From an uncultured Spirochaetia bacterium (GTDB lineage Bacteria > Spirochaetota > Spirochaetia > CAKZLE01): a DNA stretch of 64,000 bases. The notes under the pieces were generated by a model that had not been told where the DNA came from, did not search any database, and was given only the letters and a program-made list of their open reading frames with translations. A program made the position numbers and the translations under genes. The DNA is taken from positions 1 through 64,000 of the forward strand of contig CAKZLE010000034.1 of assembly GCA_937125225.1 (NCBI GenBank). Reading direction: 5' to 3'. Shown here one piece after another: positions 35,620 through 44,348 of this stretch (position 1 is its first letter; each line of letters starts with the position of its first letter).

Positions 35620-37061
35620 TCTGATTCCTCTCTCTCTTTATGAATATAGGTCCCACCGAGGCAGGCATAACAGGGGGTGTCGATATGATGATCACCCTTT
35701 CTTGTGACCGCTTCGATAAGATCCTCTGTCTCCTGATAGAGAAGGATCTCTGCTTCGAGGAACGCTCTGATCTCCTCGCAATCCTTATCTGATGCGATGA
35801 GTTCTTCAGTAGTCGGTATATCGACTCCATAATAGCAGGGATTGGTGACCGGAGGACAGGCCGATACGAAATAGACTTTGTTCGCTCCGAACTCTTTGAC
35901 CATCCGAACGATCTCTCTACTCGTGGTACCTCTGACGATACTGTCATCGACTATCATGATATCCTTTCCCTGGATCTCGAGTCGTTGAGGATTGAGTTTA
36001 TAACGTACGGATTGTCTTCTTTGACTCTGGTCTGCCATGATGAAGGTCCTTCCTATGAAGGTGTTCTTATAGAGTCCCTCAGAATAGTTCACACCGAGAA
36101 TCTTCGCCATGGAAAGGGCCATGGTGTTTGAGGTAGAGGGAGCTGGGATGATGACATCGGGTCTGAGATCCTTGTATCTCTTGATCCAGAGTTTTCCGAG
36201 ATTCTCACCCATCCTCAATCTTGAACGATAGACATTGATATTGTTCATCATCGTATCAGGTCGTGCAAAATAGACATATTCGAAGATACAGGGGGTGAAT
36301 TTCTCATGTCGTACCGTACGAGAGTAGAACTCCCCGGATTCTGAGATATAAATGATCTCTCCCGGTGCGACATCTCTGACGATCTGATACCCGAGCATAT
36401 AGAACATGGAGTCCTCAGAGGCGAAGATATACTCTTTTCCACCCTCTTCACTGATTCGCTCTCCCATCACGAGAGGTCTGATCCCATGGGGGTCTCTGAA
36501 GGCTATGAGCCCTCTGTCCTTGATCACAGAGACTGCTGAGATCGACCCCTTAGTCAGTCCGAACAGCTCAGAGGCTGAGATGCACAGCCCATCGAAGAAG
36601 GTGGCATCAGAGATCATATGAGCAGGATTATGTCCGATACAACGTTGCAGGACATCAGCGAAGAGCTGCATGAGCATCTCCGAGTCGCTGTAGGAGTTCA
36701 GATATCGTTTCCGATTGGTGATGACCTCTTTACGCAACTCCGCATAGTTCACGATGTTCCCGTTATGGGCGAAGGCAATCCCGTTCGGGACACTCGTGGT
36801 GAAGGGTTGGACCTCATCGTTACTCTTCTCCCCACTCGTGGGATAACGGGTGTGCCCTATTCCCATATGTCCTTTGAGCCGCTCCATGTGTCTTGCCTGA
36901 AAGATATCACGGACGAGACCGGTACCTTTCTTGATATGGAGACTCTCATTACAGGTGATGATACCTGCGGCATCCTGTCCCCGGTGCTGCAACTGGACAA
37001 GACTGTCATAGATCTCTGTAGCTACAGGCTTCTGTGCTATGATCCCGACGATACCGCACAT
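35616..37061 (-). CDS. purF: Amidophosphoribosyltransferase
   Basis: 481 residues. MCGIVGI places the N-terminal nucleophile Cys2 immediately after the initiator, with no propeptide. The glutaminase has GIGHTRYPTSG near 72 and FAHNGNIVNY near 96. The phosphoribosyltransferase half has the PRPP loop IMIVDDSIVRGTTSR near 365. A C-terminal CYACLGGTY could be an iron-sulfur ligand set as in B. subtilis-type PurF, which would make the enzyme oxygen-sensitive. First committed step of purine synthesis, starting directly after purE. Confidence 0.95.
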   Translation of the reverse strand: MCGIVGIIAQKPVATEIYDSLVQLQHRGQDAAGIITCNESLHIKKGTGLVRDIFQARHMERLKGHMGIGHTRYPTSGEKSNDEVQPFTTSVPNGIAFAHNGNIVNYAELRKEVITNRKRYLNSYSDSEMLMQLFADVLQRCIGHNPAHMISDATFFDGLCISASELFGLTKGSISAVSVIKDRGLIAFRDPHGIRPLVMGERISEEGGKEYIFASEDSMFYMLGYQIVRDVAPGEIIYISESGEFYSRTVRHEKFTPCIFEYVYFARPDTMMNNINVYRSRLRMGENLGKLWIKRYKDLRPDVIIPAPSTSNTMALSMAKILGVNYSEGLYKNTFIGRTFIMADQSQRRQSVRYKLNPQRLEIQGKDIMIVDDSIVRGTTSREIVRMVKEFGANKVYFVSACPPVTNPCYYGVDIPTTEELIASDKDCEEIRAFLEAEILLYQETEDLIEAVTRKGDHHIDTPCYACLGGTYIHKEREESE

Positions 37062-37487
37062 CTAAGCTTCATCCTGGTCGGCAAGTGCGAGGATCCGTAA
37101 AGCAGCAAGGGCTGCATTACCTGGATCGATCACGGTGAGGACCGGGGTCTTGCTTGGCATCTGCAAGGTGGAGTTTATATTTACGAGCATATCGACCTTA
37201 TCGGCAAATGGAGGGCAGGCTATGACTGGGAAGGTGCAGTTCGCTGCACAGAATCCAGACAGTGCATTGGACCTGCCTGCGATCGTGATATAGACTAGGG
37301 CCTTATGCTCTTTATGAGCATCAAGTACTCCAAGGACTTTTAAGGGGTCCTTATGAGCTGAGGCGGTATAGACGTCGATCGAACATTCTGAAATGTCATA
37401 CCCATCTACCTGCTTCATACCGGCTATGATCTTGTCTGCATGTGGTTTGTCTGATGAGGAACCCATGATAATAACTATCTTCTTCAT
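37062..37487 (-). CDS. purE: Class II PurE, AIR carboxylase
   Basis: 141 residues. The N-terminus KKIVIIMGSSSDKPHADKI and the SAHKDPLKVL loop are shared by all PurE. The active-site segment ITIAGRSNALSGF followed by IACPP is the class II form known from Treponema denticola and animals, rather than class I AGGAAHLPG. Class II enzymes carboxylate AIR directly with CO2 and need no PurK; none is present in this operon. Upstream ribosome site GAGGAG. Confidence 0.92.
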   Translation of the reverse strand: MKKIVIIMGSSSDKPHADKIIAGMKQVDGYDISECSIDVYTASAHKDPLKVLGVLDAHKEHKALVYITIAGRSNALSGFCAANCTFPVIACPPFADKVDMLVNINSTLQMPSKTPVLTVIDPGNAALAALRILALADQDEA

Positions 37488-37512
37488 ACTGTTTTCTCCT
37501 CTGATTTTGTCT

Positions 37513-38505
37513 CTATCTCACATATGCTTCAAGGTTCTTGGTAAGTCTCTGTGTTACCGGAATACCTTGATCCGTTGGTTCTGGGAAATCGAACTGCTCA
37601 CCGGTGATCATCTCATAGAGTCGGATGTATCTCGAAGAGAGTTCTATGATCAGTTCTTCGGGGGCTTTGGGAAGAATCTCATCATGATAGGGGTCACAGT
37701 TCTCTCTGAACCATAATCTGAGGAACTCCTTGTCTATATTGGCAGGCTCCTCACCTTCTGCGATCCTCTGTTCATAGGAATCTGCGAGCCAGTATCTACT
37801 GGAATCGGGAGTATGGATCTCATCAATGAGGAGGATATTACCCTCAGCATCCTTTCCCATCTCATATTTCGTATCAACGAGGATAAGCCCATGTTCTGCA
37901 GCTATCTGCTGTCCATAGGTGAAGAGGTTCATCGCATAGGTACTTGCTGCCTCCCAGTCCTCCTTACTCATCCAACCCTCCTCGATGATCTCCTTCGGGG
38001 AGATAGGTCGGTCGTGATGCTCCTCTTTTGTCGTAGGAGTGATCACCGGTGTTGCGAGCTTCTGGTTCTTCTTAAGACCTTCAGGGAATTCAATACCACA
38101 GTAGTTCCTGACCCCACTGTTATATTGGGTCCATAGGGAGGTGTCGGTCGTTCCGGTGATATAGCCACGCATGACGAACTCGATAGGGAATACGGTGCAG
38201 GTCTTGCCGACTGTCGTATTGGGGTCTGGTACCTCGAGGAGATGGTTCGCCACGATATGGGCGGTCTTCTTGAACCACCAGGCACTCGTGAGGTTCAGCA
38301 CCTGTCCCTTGAAGGGGACAGCTGCAAGGATTCGGTCGAAGGCGCTCTGTCTATCGGTAGTCACGAAGATCATAGAATCCTCAAGGGTGTAACTGTCACG
38401 GACTTTACCTCGTCTCTTTCCTGGAAGATCGAGTTCTGTCTCGACCATACAATTATTGAGGTACCCTTTTATCATACTCTTATACTCTTTCTGATCGATC
38501 TTCAT
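37513..38505 (-). CDS. purC: SAICAR synthetase
   Basis: 330 residues, the longer form of PurC. RRGKVRDSYTLEDSMIFVTTDRQSAFDRIL near residue 30, FPIEFVMRGYITGTTDTSLW near 108 and LVDTKYEMG..GNILLIDEIHTPDSSRYW near 208 are the ATP and CAIR/aspartate binding regions. It couples CAIR with aspartate. AGGAGG lies 8 bases before the ATG, inside the 3' end of purQ, which it overlaps by 26 bases. Confidence 0.95.
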   Translation of the reverse strand: MKIDQKEYKSMIKGYLNNCMVETELDLPGKRRGKVRDSYTLEDSMIFVTTDRQSAFDRILAAVPFKGQVLNLTSAWWFKKTAHIVANHLLEVPDPNTTVGKTCTVFPIEFVMRGYITGTTDTSLWTQYNSGVRNYCGIEFPEGLKKNQKLATPVITPTTKEEHHDRPISPKEIIEEGWMSKEDWEAASTYAMNLFTYGQQIAAEHGLILVDTKYEMGKDAEGNILLIDEIHTPDSSRYWLADSYEQRIAEGEEPANIDKEFLRLWFRENCDPYHDEILPKAPEELIIELSSRYIRLYEMITGEQFDFPEPTDQGIPVTQRLTKNLEAYVR

Positions 38506-39793
38506 AGATCATCCTCCTATGTGCTATGGGATTTGCCAACAGGTGAGTGTTCTCTACCTGTGTTATCGTCTGTTCTGCATGTTCTTTATCATCAGGTATG
38601 ATCGTCCAGATCACCCCATGGGAGATCTGTGCGATACCTTCGATAGAGAACCAACTTTTCAGTGCATGGGTCGTATGATCTCCGATACAGTCCTCTTTCT
38701 CTCGTACGAGAAAGGATCTTGCAGAGGGCTCCTCTGTGAGTGAACTTCCCAATACGAACTCCTTATTGGAGTTGTAGAGCTCCCCGCTCTTATCGATCCT
38801 CTTAAGTATCTCCTCACGTTCTGCGAGTGAGGTACTCTCCTCATAAGAGATCTCCCAATGTACATGTTTCTTGACTGCTGCAGCGATCCCTCGTTGTCTC
38901 AAGGCGTTCTCGACTGATACTGCCTCATTGTCAGTGATCACGAGTGCAATGACCACTTGATCGCTTATGGTCTCAGGGATATAGCGTTCGGGTCTGCAAG
39001 GACCTGTTAGGACTTCGGGGTCGATCGAGAGGGTGGCTCTCTGAGAGTCGAAGGGGCCGAACCTCTCGATATACATTCTCATAGAGGAGAAGATCCTGTC
39101 TCCTTCCGGTACTCTTTCCGGATGGGGCATGAGGGCCAATACGGTTCCCTCTCGGTTACAGATCCCTGCGATGTTATAGACTGATCCGTTAGGATTGACT
39201 GGGAAGTCTGTCTGATAGTCCCCTTGGTCATCGGCATAGCGAAAGATGGTCATCTTCTGCTCGATCATATAAGAGAGAAGTTCATCGGGGATGAGAAACC
39301 TTCCTTCAGCATGTGCTGCAGGGATCTTCATCATCTCCCCCTCCACACAATCAAGGGTGAAGGCGCAATCTTTTGGGGACTCATCAAGTCTTATATTGAT
39401 CCAGGCATTGTAGAAACCGGTACCAAGGACCTCATCTCCATCCATTCTTCGGTTGGTTGTCAGAGCTACTGATTGGGCATACTCCTCGGCTCCCGGTACG
39501 AGTCCCGACTCGACGAGGATCTGTGCCCCGTTACAGATTCCCAGTACCGGTTTTCCCTTTCTGCTCTCCTGTTTGATCTGATCCATGATAGGGTCCTGTG
39601 CTGCGATGATCCCTGAACGGGAACGATCCTCATAGGAGAACCCTCCAGCAATGACGAATCCGTCGTAATCGGATAGAAGCTCTTTGTCCATATTCCATCG
39701 GTGATGGACAGGATCCATCCCTGCACGACGGATCGCTTGAGCAGTCTCTCTCTCACAGTTCGTCCCGGGGAACTGAATGACTCCTATTCGCAT
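38480..39793 (-). CDS. purQ: FGAM synthase glutaminase PurQ with PurS-like C-terminal extension
   Basis: 437 residues, against about 230 for PurQ alone. Residues 1-265 are class I glutaminase: IQFPGTNCERET, nucleophile C87 in GICNGAQ, and the PHPER His/Glu near 223. The last 170 residues are extra. Their end (about 360-430, FSIEGIAQISHGVIWTI then LLANPIAHRRMIYE) resembles PurS, whose C-terminus reads LLANPVI, though similarity is short. No separate purS lies in the operon and PurL is the small form that needs PurS, so the extension probably supplies it. The middle part (about 275-345) is unassigned. Confidence 0.85.
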   Translation of the reverse strand: MRIGVIQFPGTNCERETAQAIRRAGMDPVHHRWNMDKELLSDYDGFVIAGGFSYEDRSRSGIIAAQDPIMDQIKQESRKGKPVLGICNGAQILVESGLVPGAEEYAQSVALTTNRRMDGDEVLGTGFYNAWINIRLDESPKDCAFTLDCVEGEMMKIPAAHAEGRFLIPDELLSYMIEQKMTIFRYADDQGDYQTDFPVNPNGSVYNIAGICNREGTVLALMPHPERVPEGDRIFSSMRMYIERFGPFDSQRATLSIDPEVLTGPCRPERYIPETISDQVVIALVITDNEAVSVENALRQRGIAAAVKKHVHWEISYEESTSLAEREEILKRIDKSGELYNSNKEFVLGSSLTEEPSARSFLVREKEDCIGDHTTHALKSWFSIEGIAQISHGVIWTIIPDDKEHAEQTITQVENTHLLANPIAHRRMIYEDRSERV

Positions 39794-40866
39794 GAAACAC
39801 CTCCTGTGACTCCGGTGATGACCGTGTTGCCATCTCCCCTACAGATGGTCCCAAGAGCGATAGGTCTCACCCCGAAACTCTCCAAGATGATCTTCTCTGC
39901 AAGCTGTCTCTGTGACGGTGGTACTACGATCGTATAACCGATTCCCATGTTGAAGGCATGATACATCTCTACCTCTGGTATATTCCCGAGTTCTGCCATA
40001 TAGGAGAAGATCGGTGGGATAGTCCAGCTTGTAGGGTCGATGACTGCGCTGAGCTCTTTCGGTAGAGTTCTTGGAACGTTCTCGATCAGACCTCCACCGG
40101 TTATATGAGACATGCTCCTCACCTCTAGTTCACTTGCGAGCATCTGTGCGACAGCTGCAGCATAGTTGGTATGGGGTTCTAAGAGGATCTCTCCGATATT
40201 CCTGTTTCCCGAGTCTCCGAAACGGGAGGGGATCCTATCGTTCACAGAAAGTCCCGCATGATCGAAGAGGACCTTTCTTGCAAGAGAGTAGCCGTTCGTA
40301 TGTAATCCGCTTGAGGGTATCCCGAAGATCACATCTCCCGGGGTGACCTCTTCACCGTTGATGATTCTGTCTTTCTCTACGAAGCCTGTGACGATACCTA
40401 CCAGATCGTGTTCTCCTTCTCGGTAGGTTCCCGGCATCTCTGCAGTCTCTCCACCAACAAGGCTGACCCCTGCCTCAAGACATCCATCTGCCATTCCCTG
40501 GACCATCTGTGCGACCACTTCAGGCTCTAGTCTGTCATTTGCGATATAATCGAGGAAGGTTACCGGTGTTGCCCCATGTACGATGATATCATTACAACAG
40601 GCACTCAAAAGATCTCGTCCGATAGTAGAGTAGTCACCGGTCATCGAGGTAACCATGATCTTGGTCCCGACCCCATCGATACTCTGGACCATCACTGGAT
40701 GCTCATATTCATTGACGATCGCCTTCAAGTCATAGAAGGATCCGAAACTTCCCAATCCAGTCAAGACTGCCGGTGTGAAGGTGGAAGCTGCACTTCCCTT
40801 GATCCTCTCTACGACTTCATTGCCCGCTTCGATATCTACCCCTGCTGATTTATAACTGATACTCAT
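39784..40866 (-). CDS. purM: Phosphoribosylformylglycinamidine cyclo-ligase (AIR synthetase)
   Basis: 360 residues from the ATG with AAGGAG upstream. A longer reading with 10 extra residues lies inside purL. YKSAGVDIEAGNEVVERIK is the family N-terminus. LLSACCNDIIVHGATPVTFLDYIA near 80 and SLVGGETAEMPGTY near 130 are the ATP-site motifs. HITGGGLIENVPR near 243 is also conserved. It closes FGAM to AIR. A 4-base overlap with purL and a 10-base overlap with purQ. Confidence 0.95.
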   Translation of the reverse strand: MSISYKSAGVDIEAGNEVVERIKGSAASTFTPAVLTGLGSFGSFYDLKAIVNEYEHPVMVQSIDGVGTKIMVTSMTGDYSTIGRDLLSACCNDIIVHGATPVTFLDYIANDRLEPEVVAQMVQGMADGCLEAGVSLVGGETAEMPGTYREGEHDLVGIVTGFVEKDRIINGEEVTPGDVIFGIPSSGLHTNGYSLARKVLFDHAGLSVNDRIPSRFGDSGNRNIGEILLEPHTNYAAAVAQMLASELEVRSMSHITGGGLIENVPRTLPKELSAVIDPTSWTIPPIFSYMAELGNIPEVEMYHAFNMGIGYTIVVPPSQRQLAEKIILESFGVRPIALGTICRGDGNTVITGVTGGVSCE

Positions 40867-43184
40867 GATAATCTCCTTCGCAGACCCTGCGACCACTGTT
40901 TTTTTGCCTCTGTGACAGGGACTCTGATAAGTTCTCCGATCCTGATCTCAGGAATCTCGGGTGTCGTTTCCCCTATATGGATGAGGGGGATCCCCTCTTC
41001 TGTGAATATTGTTCTACAGGTCTCTGTATGCTCTTTCTTTATGGCTAGGAGGAACCCGAACGACTCCCCGTACAAAAATGGTATGGTCTGTGCATCCTCG
41101 GGTATATCGATCGAAACTCCGATCTCATTCGTGAAGAGCATCTCGCTCAAGGAGGTGGCGAGGCCCCCTTCTGAGATATCATGGCAGGCTTCGATGTGGT
41201 GGTTTCCTGCACACTTCCTGATAGCTCTTCCTGCTGCTAGCAGCTCTGAAAGATCCGGTCTGGGGATCGTGTTTCCCAGGACACCGTTCAGATCATAATA
41301 GACACTTCCACCGAGTTCTCGCTTTCGTTTCCCGATCAGATACAGTTCACAACTCTCATCGGGTATATGTGAACCGATCGCCTTGTCCACGTCATCGAGT
41401 CTTCCCATGATCGCTATCATCGGACTTGGAGGGATCGAACCATTCCCTGATTCATTATAGAGAGAGACATTACCTGCTATCACAGGTACTCCCAAGGTAG
41501 AGGAGCTGTCAGCGACCCCTTTACAACCGTCTACGAACAGTCTCATCTGTTCAGGCTTCTCCGGGTTTCCGTAACACAGACAGTCTGAGAGAGCTACCGG
41601 TACCGCACCTACGGCGATCGTGTTGCAGTAGGCCTCAGCGACTGCATTGACCGCTCCCTGATAGGCATCTATCTGGTTCTGTCTCGGATTCTGATCTGTC
41701 GTGAGAGTCACTGCCACTTTATGGAGTTCCTCTGGGTAGGTATCATCATTGAAGGGGGTCATGATCCCTGAATCACCTTTCCCTGCTTCGACTGCCGTTC
41801 TTCCCTGCACCTGTTTGTCATATTGTTCATAAAGTGGATGGCGTGATGCGATGTTCTCATGTCCGAGAAGGGTGAGCAACACCTCGTTATGATCTGAGGG
41901 TTCAGTGAGTACCGGCTCTTCTGGTACCGGTGCTTTCTCTCCCACCTCTCTGTGGTAGAGAAAGCCTCTCGTGACTTCACCTGCAGGTGCATCTACGAGT
42001 TTCTCTCCCTTATAGGTCACAATATAGTCGGTCTGTTCTGTGACATGACCAATCACCCGTGCTTCAGCTCCCTTTGAGATCTCAGGTAGTGCATACTCCC
42101 TGTTGTAGTGGTCAAGGATCATTGGGGTCAGATCCTTTGGGGATACCCACATGTATCGCTCTTGAGTCTCTGCACAGAGGATTACATGGGGTTCATATTC
42201 CCCATCTGCGATATGGATCTTCTCGACCTCGATCACTGCACCGTAACCTGCCTCATCTACGAGTTCTACACTCGCACAGGCAATACCCCCGGCGCCAAGG
42301 TCTTTGAAACCTACCCGATCGATGGCATCGATCTTCTTCAGCTTAGCAAAGAGCTCGTTTGAGGATTTGATCATATGTCGACCGAGGAAGGCATTGGGTT
42401 CCTGAACGGCCCCCTTGTTCTGTTCGTGCTGGTCCTCTTCGAGTTCGAAGCTCGCAAAGCTCGCTCCGCCAAAGCCACTGTTATCTGTTGGTTTACCCAC
42501 AAGGATCAGATCATAGCCCTGTGCATTTTCCGGTGCGAAGGAGTGGAGAATAGCATCGGCATCGAGCATCCCTAAAGAGACGACCGTGACAAGACAGTTA
42601 TCATCATAACCAGGATCGAACTGAAGTCCTCCTGCAAGGTTAGGAACCCCGATAGGGTTACCATAACCTGCGATCCCTGATACGACACCCTCATAGATCC
42701 ATTTGTTCTTAGGGTTATCGATCGAGCCGAATCGAAGATCATCTGCCTGAGCGATGACCTCTCCACCCATGCAACAGACATCCCGGACATTACCCCCGAC
42801 TCCAGTCGCTGCTCCCTCATAGGGTACGAGCTGTGATGGGTGGTTATGTGATTCATGACTCATGATGATCGCATATTCCTTACCTGAATCATCTGTAGCT
42901 ATCCGAACTACACCTGCATCCTCTTTAGCCCCGAGGATGACATCCTCACCCTCTGTGGTGAATAGGCCAAGGTAGGGGCGACTGCTCTTATAAGAACAGT
43001 GTTCAGACCCCTCGATACCGAAGAGTATCAGCTCAGCAAGTGTCGGACCTCTTTGGAGAATCTCGAACTGCAGCTTCTTTGCCTCTTCGATCGTCAGCCC
43101 AATGGTATGCTCATTCAGTAGAGATGTGATCTGTTGATCATCCATCTGACTAAGATCATACGTAAGAACGTGTGTGTGTGACAT
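40863..43184 (-). CDS. purL: FGAM synthase large subunit, small-type PurL
   Basis: 773 residues, the size of the PurL that works with separate PurQ and PurS. EGSEHCSYKSSRPYL near 58 includes the catalytic His. SHESHNHPSQLVPYEGAATGVGGNVRDV near 108 and FKDLGAGGIACASVELV near 298 are ATP and FGAR binding regions. HDISEGGLATSLSEM is near 665. GAGGGAG lies 6 bases before the ATG. First gene of the purL-M-Q(S)-C-E-F-D-N-H operon, preceded by a long leader with a terminator. Confidence 0.95.
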   Translation of the reverse strand: MSHTHVLTYDLSQMDDQQITSLLNEHTIGLTIEEAKKLQFEILQRGPTLAELILFGIEGSEHCSYKSSRPYLGLFTTEGEDVILGAKEDAGVVRIATDDSGKEYAIIMSHESHNHPSQLVPYEGAATGVGGNVRDVCCMGGEVIAQADDLRFGSIDNPKNKWIYEGVVSGIAGYGNPIGVPNLAGGLQFDPGYDDNCLVTVVSLGMLDADAILHSFAPENAQGYDLILVGKPTDNSGFGGASFASFELEEDQHEQNKGAVQEPNAFLGRHMIKSSNELFAKLKKIDAIDRVGFKDLGAGGIACASVELVDEAGYGAVIEVEKIHIADGEYEPHVILCAETQERYMWVSPKDLTPMILDHYNREYALPEISKGAEARVIGHVTEQTDYIVTYKGEKLVDAPAGEVTRGFLYHREVGEKAPVPEEPVLTEPSDHNEVLLTLLGHENIASRHPLYEQYDKQVQGRTAVEAGKGDSGIMTPFNDDTYPEELHKVAVTLTTDQNPRQNQIDAYQGAVNAVAEAYCNTIAVGAVPVALSDCLCYGNPEKPEQMRLFVDGCKGVADSSSTLGVPVIAGNVSLYNESGNGSIPPSPMIAIMGRLDDVDKAIGSHIPDESCELYLIGKRKRELGGSVYYDLNGVLGNTIPRPDLSELLAAGRAIRKCAGNHHIEACHDISEGGLATSLSEMLFTNEIGVSIDIPEDAQTIPFLYGESFGFLLAIKKEHTETCRTIFTEEGIPLIHIGETTPEIPEIRIGELIRVPVTEAKKQWSQGLRRRLS

Positions 43185-43240
43185 TCATGACTCCCTCTGT
43201 CATAGTTTTTGGTTACGCTGGCCTCTTTACAGCTCTAGAG

Positions 43241-43273
43241 AAACAAAAAGACCCCGGAATTATTCCGGGGTCT
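43241..43273 (-). terminator. Intrinsic terminator inside the purL leader (attenuator)
   Basis: Minus-strand perfect inverted repeat AGACCCCGGAAT / ATTCCGGGGTCT followed by TTTTGTTT. It lies 57 bases before the purL ATG, downstream of the likely promoter, so it must be read through for operon expression. No plus-strand gene ends here, and the T-run is on the minus strand only. Confidence 0.8.
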
Positions 43274-43276
43274 GTA

Positions 43277-43408
43277 TCATACAGGTATATAGGTAAGTTG
43301 CATCGGTGCAAGACTAGTGTCTATGGCCGCATGCAGTCGATCCCACAAAAAATAGGGGATTCCTACGTTATCTGACTGTCTCTTATGTATTGAGATCGAG
43401 CGATTCAT
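43277..43408 (-). CDS. Possible 43-codon leader ORF of the purine operon
   Basis: Starts MNRSISIHKR and ends MQLTYIPV. AAGAGG lies 9 bases before its ATG, and its TGA is 3 bases before the terminator hairpin. That position would allow translation to influence terminator folding. The composition is not purine-related or obviously protein-like, so it may be chance. No homologue is recognised. Confidence 0.3.
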   Translation of the reverse strand: MNRSISIHKRQSDNVGIPYFLWDRLHAAIDTSLAPMQLTYIPV

Positions 43409-43469
43409 TGTGTAAACCTCTTGATTTCTCATGATAGACCAATTCTGGCATATCGTTGATTATAGGCAT

Positions 43470-43499
43470 GTTATACTTTATTTTGTTGTTGATATGCAA
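43470..43499 (-). promoter_or_regulatory. Candidate promoter of the purine operon leader
   Basis: Minus-strand TTGCAT, an 18-base spacer and TATAAC, with another TATAAT at 43459-43464. A start here gives a leader of about 270-280 bases before purL. The interval 43274-43458 holds several short hairpins (TTGCA-CCGA-TGCAA, CTGTA-TGA-TACAG) but matches no riboswitch consensus that I know. Confidence 0.4.
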
Positions 43500-43603
43500 C
43501 ATGCCGATGGGGTAAATAGTGATAAATCTCATAAATTTGTAATTATGTTGCAACAACATACAGAGAATGCAACAAGGATGGGGGCCATCCATGACGGTAT
43601 ATA

Positions 43604-43951
43604 TTATGATTGGTGTAAGAAATCAAGAGGAGCTGAGAAATCATAGAGATAAGCACCCAGATTGACATTACCATCCTGGTCTACTAAGACTCCCTCTGAT
43701 TGGAGGAGAGAGGCCTGTTCCTCAAGGCCCTGCCCTGATGCCATGGCAATATGTCCCTGCTGGTTGATGACTCGGTGCCAGGGGAGATCACGGGTATGGG
43801 AGGAGGAGTGGAGGAGTCGTACGACCTGCCTTGCTCCTCTCGGAGACCCGGCGAGCTGTGCGATCTGTCCGTAGGTGGCGACCCGCCCCTTTGGGATCTG
43901 CTTAATAAGAGTTATCACCTGTAGTGAAAACTCCGTCAATTGCTCTCTCAT
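43604..43951 (-). CDS. Alkyltransferase-like (ATL) DNA repair protein
   Basis: 115 residues, the C-terminal domain of the MGMT/Ogt family. IPKGRVATYGQIAQLAG near 19-35 and SPRGARQVVRLL near 36-47 (the DNA-binding helix with its Arg finger) are kept. The active-site PCHR is PWHR here, with W58 in place of the acceptor Cys. It therefore cannot accept alkyl groups and should act as an ATL, which binds O6-alkylguanine and recruits nucleotide excision repair, as E. coli YbaZ and yeast Atl1 do. GAGGAG precedes the ATG. A 13-base palindrome TTTTAC-T-GTAAAA lies about 45 bases upstream (43997-44009). Confidence 0.88.
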   Translation of the reverse strand: MREQLTEFSLQVITLIKQIPKGRVATYGQIAQLAGSPRGARQVVRLLHSSSHTRDLPWHRVINQQGHIAMASGQGLEEQASLLQSEGVLVDQDGNVNLGAYLYDFSAPLDFLHQS

Positions 43952-44247
43952 GAAATTCTCCTCATTGTCTCCGTTTGGTTTTTCGATTATAACCTATTTT
44001 ACTGTAAAAATATAGTGATGGCCCAACATTGCGATGAGAGATGTACTCACCGGCTCAGAAGATAGGGGTGATTATCTAACATCAGGTCTGTTTGCTGTAT
44101 AGAAGAGCCTAAAGACCTGCTTATGACCTCAGAGCCCCGATACTCTTCACTATTCTGTGCGAGCAGAGGAGTCAGGAGAGGGGGAAATGATAGGATGAGG
44201 GGGAAGAGAACTCTTGTTTAAATCGCTGAGCTACTCTTTTTAAGGAA
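43952..44247. other. Intergenic region between the ATL gene and the pheST promoter
   Basis: About 300 bases without a convincing gene. It contains the TTTTACTGTAAAA palindrome at 43997-44009 near the expected ATL promoter. No RNA gene or other element is recognised. Confidence 0.5.
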
Positions 44248-44275
44248 TTGACATATTCGCTTATATCCCTATAAT
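44248..44275 (+). promoter_or_regulatory. Promoter of the pheST operon
   Basis: TTGACA at 44248-44253, a 16-base spacer and TATAAT at 44270-44275, a full consensus match. Transcription should start near 44282, only a few bases before the leader-peptide ATG. Confidence 0.85.
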
Positions 44276-44285
44276 ATTTGTTACT

Positions 44286-44348
44286 ATGACAGGAAAACAC
44301 TTCTATTATGACTTTTTCTCATGTTTCTTTTTTATGAAAGGTTGTTGA
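44286..44348 (+). CDS. pheST attenuator leader peptide (PheM-like)
   Basis: 20 codons. The peptide begins MTGKHFYYDFF, continues SCFFFMKGC and contains 6 Phe, including FF and FFF, plus 2 Tyr. This is the logic of E. coli pheM: scarcity of charged tRNA-Phe stalls the ribosome on these codons and prevents terminator formation. The stop codon TGA (44346-44348) is immediately followed by the antiterminator arm. There is no Shine-Dalgarno site, and the ATG lies only about 4 bases from the predicted transcript start, so translation is probably leaderless. Confidence 0.85.
   Translation: MTGKHFYYDFFSCFFFMKGC

Noticed and set aside
43431-43646. Open frame of 71 codons on the plus strand
   Set aside because: It runs through the purine promoter region and into the ATL gene, has no ribosome site and no protein-like pattern.
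44308-44337. A second, shorter Phe leader reading frame starting at 44308
   Set aside because: Only 9 codons with 2 Phe; the 20-codon frame has 6 Phe and a stop exactly at the antiterminator arm.
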